DNA of 6,863 nucleotides. Origin: UBA11386 sp035286785 (GTDB lineage: Bacteria; Planctomycetota; Planctomycetia; Pirellulales; Thermoguttaceae). The DNA lies in assembly GCA_035286785.1 (NCBI GenBank), contig DATECS010000248.1:1-6863 (forward strand), given 5' to 3'. The notes beneath the pieces were generated by a model. The model had not been told where the DNA came from, ran no database searches, and saw nothing but the letters and a program-made list of their open reading frames with translations. Shown one piece after another: positions 5,222-6,863 of this stretch; position 1 is the first letter of the stretch; the number at the start of each line of letters is the position of its first letter. The translations under genes were made by a program, and so were the position numbers.

Positions 5222-6309
5222 GTGGCCCAGCGGAAGGCGAGGATAGTGCAGACGAGGCAAAGCCACCAGGAGGCGACCTGGGCGCCGCGGTAGCGACGCA
5301 GGGCCAGTAGGATTCCGCAGCCGATCGCCAGCGACGTGATCTTGAAACAAGCGAGCAGGATGGGATTGGCCAACAACGCGCTGCCCAGCGGATTCATTTC
5401 CGAGAAGCCCATCGAACCATTGGCCAGAAGCGTGCAGATCAGGTCGAAGAAGCTCAGCGTGGCCACGAGCGCGACGTTGCGGACCACGTGGGGAATACTG
5501 TCGCCGGAGGTGTCGATCTCATTCCAAGAAGCATTGCTGTGGGGGCGATGGTTCAGCAGACTGCCCAGCGCCACGACGCCAAGGACGATGCCCATGACGG
5601 TAATGCCGTACATGAGATACTTCGACAGGCTCGGCCGAGAAGGCACGGGCCGCCGGTAAAGGGCTTCCCGTTCTTTTTTCAGTTTTTCGACCCGGGCGGC
5701 GAGATCGGGGGCGGAGCGAAACGAATCGACCAAGGCGGCCCAGCGAGCCGATTCGACGTCTCGCGTGTGGAGCTTCATCAGGGTCTTGATTTTCTCGTCT
5801 CGCGGCTTGTCGGCCAGCAGCGCTTCGAGGACGGGTGTTTCGCTTCCGCCTGGCAGGAAGGTGGCCAACTTGTCATCAAAAACGATCAACAGGCTGTTGT
5901 CCTGAAGCTGGCGTTCGACGTGGGCCACGTAATTGAAATACCATTGCGGCGGAGTGCGCGGCTCTAGATTGGGGTCGGGAACGGAGTTGACGCCCTGATT
6001 GCTTGCCGCGGCGGAACCGCGAGACGGTTCCGGCGTCATGGAACGGTAATAACCACCACCGCCGCCGCCCCAGCGACGGATGCGGAGGCCTTCGGTATTG
6101 ATGGGGTGTCCGTTGACGAAAAGGTCGTCTCCCCGCCTGCCCACGGTGTAGGGAGACGGCAGATACTCGCCCTTGATGATGACGAACCCGGTGTCGATGG
6201 ACAGGCCGTTGACGATCGCTTCGGCGGAGTCGGCCTTGGATGGCTCGGCGGCAAAGGCGAAGGTGGCCGTTGCCACCATGACTGCCGCAAGAAGTGCATG
6301 AACCAGCAT
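5197..6309 (-). CDS. Exported/membrane protein with a DUF5658-like C-terminal domain
   Basis: The product has 370 residues. The signal peptide is 1-21 ('LLAAVMVATATFAFAA', cleavage near AFA-A). A beta-rich N-terminal region follows (about 35-72, 'FVIIKGEYLPSPYTV' and 'DLFVNGHPI'), then a six-glycine run (81-86) and a soluble, mainly helical segment (about 120-220) ending in charged 'VEKLKKEREALYRR'. A membrane helix lies at about 231-252. The C-terminal block has three further hydrophobic segments (about 278-297, 313-336, 343-369), with 'FFDLICTLLANG' and 'GFSEMNPLG' (301-309). The Asp in the first helix followed by E-x-NP is the DUF5658 pattern. The N-terminal part would lie outside the cytoplasm if the signal is used; its biochemical function is unknown. 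The ATG at 6307-6309 is preferred because AGAGG lies five bases upstream and the signal peptide starts directly there. An in-frame ATG at 6324 would add five residues, and the open frame continues to 6510. Confidence 0.75.
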   Translation of the reverse strand: MLVHALLAAVMVATATFAFAAEPSKADSAEAIVNGLSIDTGFVIIKGEYLPSPYTVGRRGDDLFVNGHPINTEGLRIRRWGGGGGGYYRSMTPEPSRGSAAASNQGVNSVPDPNLEPRTPPQWYFNYVAHVERQLQDNSLLIVFDDKLATFLPGGSETPVLEALLADKPRDEKIKTLMKLHTRDVESARWAALVDSFRSAPDLAARVEKLKKEREALYRRPVPSRPSLSKYLMYGITVMGIVLGVVALGSLLNHRPHSNASWNEIDTSGDSIPHVVRNVALVATLSFFDLICTLLANGSMGFSEMNPLGSALLANPILLACFKITSLAIGCGILLALRRYRGAQVASWWLCLVCTILAFRWATYSSLLLA

Positions 6310-6421
6310 GATGGCCTCTCTCATCGGAGCATTGCGGGCCGGGAATACGCTCGTGGCAACGACGCCAGACGTCCATATAACCCCTCCCCGGGTTCCCGGT
6401 TCCGCCGTCCGTACAATTCGT

Positions 6422-6451
6422 ATGATAACATTGCCCGGTGCGGTTTGTCCA
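6422..6451 (-). promoter_or_regulatory. Putative sigma70-type promoter of the DUF5658-like gene
   Basis: The minus strand reads TGGACA (6446-6451), an 18-bp spacer, then TATCAT (6422-6427); each hexamer matches the consensus at five of six positions. Transcription would start near 6415, about 105 bases before the chosen ATG. This also argues that the upstream in-frame extension of the gene is mostly untranslated leader. Confidence 0.5.
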
Positions 6452-6565
6452 TGAAAGCCAGGCTGGTTTTTTACGAGGAGAAAATAGAGTACAGAATCAT
6501 CATCCCCCAATGGGTGTATGGGAACTGCCCAACTTGTTGCGGATTTTCGTGCGGTCGGATTAGGC

Positions 6566-6571
6566 TACAAT
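6566..6571 (+). promoter_or_regulatory. Putative -10 box of the response regulator gene
   Basis: TACAAT matches the sigma70 -10 consensus at five of six positions. No good -35 lies at 16-18 bp (TTTTCG at 6544-6549 is the nearest), so the promoter may need an activator. A start near 6578 would give a leader of about 28 bases containing the GGAG SD. Confidence 0.35.
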
Positions 6572-6594
6572 TAGACGTAGGGGCCGCGATTTCT

Positions 6595-6598
6595 GGAG
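6595..6598 (+). promoter_or_regulatory. Shine-Dalgarno deciding the response regulator start
   Basis: GGAG lies seven bases before the GTG at 6606. It favours this GTG over the in-frame ATG at 6636, which has no comparable SD at the right distance. Confidence 0.6.
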
Positions 6599-6605
6599 TA
6601 TACAC

Positions 6606-6863
6606 GTGCTAGGCAGCGAAACCGTGGGACGGCCGATGGAGATACTCCTGGTCGAAGACGACCTGGAGGACGCCGGTCTGACGATGGAGGCGCTCGACCA
6701 CGGGCAGGTGAAATGCCGGGTGAGCCTGGTTCGCGACGGCGAAGAGGCGATGGAATTTCTCCGCCAGCAGGGGAAATACAGCCGGGCGCCGCGCCCCGAT
6801 CTCATTTTGTTGGACCTCGATCTCCCGCGTCTAAGCGGGCGCGAAGTGCTCGCCGAGATCGAG
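6606..6863 (+). CDS. Response regulator receiver domain protein (Rcp1/CheY-like), 3' end outside window
   Basis: Only the first 86 residues are present; the frame is open to the window edge. It is a receiver domain. MEILLVEDD (11-19) supplies the acidic pocket (E17, D18, D19), and the phospho-acceptor is D70 in 'DLILLDLDLPRLSGREVL' (65-82). The 'FLRQQGKYSRAPRPDLILLDL' context is typical of the Rcp1-like single-domain regulators that work with phytochrome-type or PAS-rich hybrid histidine kinases. Such regulators are about 140-150 residues with no output domain, but the missing part could carry one. The conserved Thr/Ser and Lys of the receiver lie beyond the window. The GTG start is chosen for its SD and because a short polar N-terminal extension before the first strand is common in this group; ATG 6636 is the alternative. 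It is transcribed divergently from the DUF5658-like gene. A histidine kinase would be a common downstream neighbour, but that cannot be seen here. Confidence 0.93.
   Translation, partial: MLGSETVGRPMEILLVEDDLEDAGLTMEALDHGQVKCRVSLVRDGEEAMEFLRQQGKYSRAPRPDLILLDLDLPRLSGREVLAEIE

Noticed and set aside
6455..6475. Intrinsic terminator suggested by GCCAGGCTGG followed by six T
   Set aside because: CCAG and CTGG are separated by a single base, so no stable hairpin loop can form before the T-run.
6310..6510. 67-residue N-terminal extension of the DUF5658-like protein
   Set aside because: The extension contains the best promoter for this gene (6422-6451), and the signal peptide begins at the ATG at 6307-6309.

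Overview
The window looks like chromosomal DNA of a planctomycete, probably Pirellulales-like. It is GC-rich. Its leucyl-tRNA synthetase has the long planctomycete-type insert, and it carries two secreted or membrane proteins of types I associate with this phylum: a tandem-SH3 protein with a conserved C-terminal domain, and an exported protein ending in a DUF5658-like membrane domain. This assignment is inference from family recognition; no search was run.

Layout: (1) 1-328, minus strand, a CYTH-domain (CyaB/ThTPase superfamily) gene whose reading frame meets a TAG about two-thirds of the way through the usual domain, at the window edge. (2) 329-522, a non-coding gap with an 11-bp inverted repeat and a perfect 8-bp stem-loop. 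(3) 523-1695, minus strand, an exported SH3-domain protein with a strong Shine-Dalgarno. (4) 1696-2036, a divergent intergenic region with two back-to-back sigma70-like promoters and a 120-bp element of inverted 'ACCACAGATGAACACAGAT' repeats that would fold in the leuS leader. (5) 2037-4904, plus strand, leuS, complete. (6) 4946-5221, plus strand, a small helical protein resembling Rv0078B-type antitoxins, separated from leuS by a G-run tract able to form a G-quadruplex. (7) 5197-6309, minus strand, an exported/membrane protein with a DUF5658-like C-terminus; its 3' end overlaps the small gene tail to tail by 25 bp. (8) 6310-6605, a second divergent promoter region. (9) 6606-6863, plus strand, the start of an Rcp1/CheY-like response regulator, cut by the window end.

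Nothing ties these genes into one pathway. leuS is housekeeping, the SH3 and DUF5658 proteins are envelope proteins, and the response regulator starts a new signalling unit. There is no CRISPR array, tRNA, rRNA or transposase. The items most worth a second look are the in-frame stop in the CYTH gene, the repeat element in the leuS leader, and the orphan antitoxin-like gene with its overlapping convergent neighbour. I see no convincing new multi-gene system.
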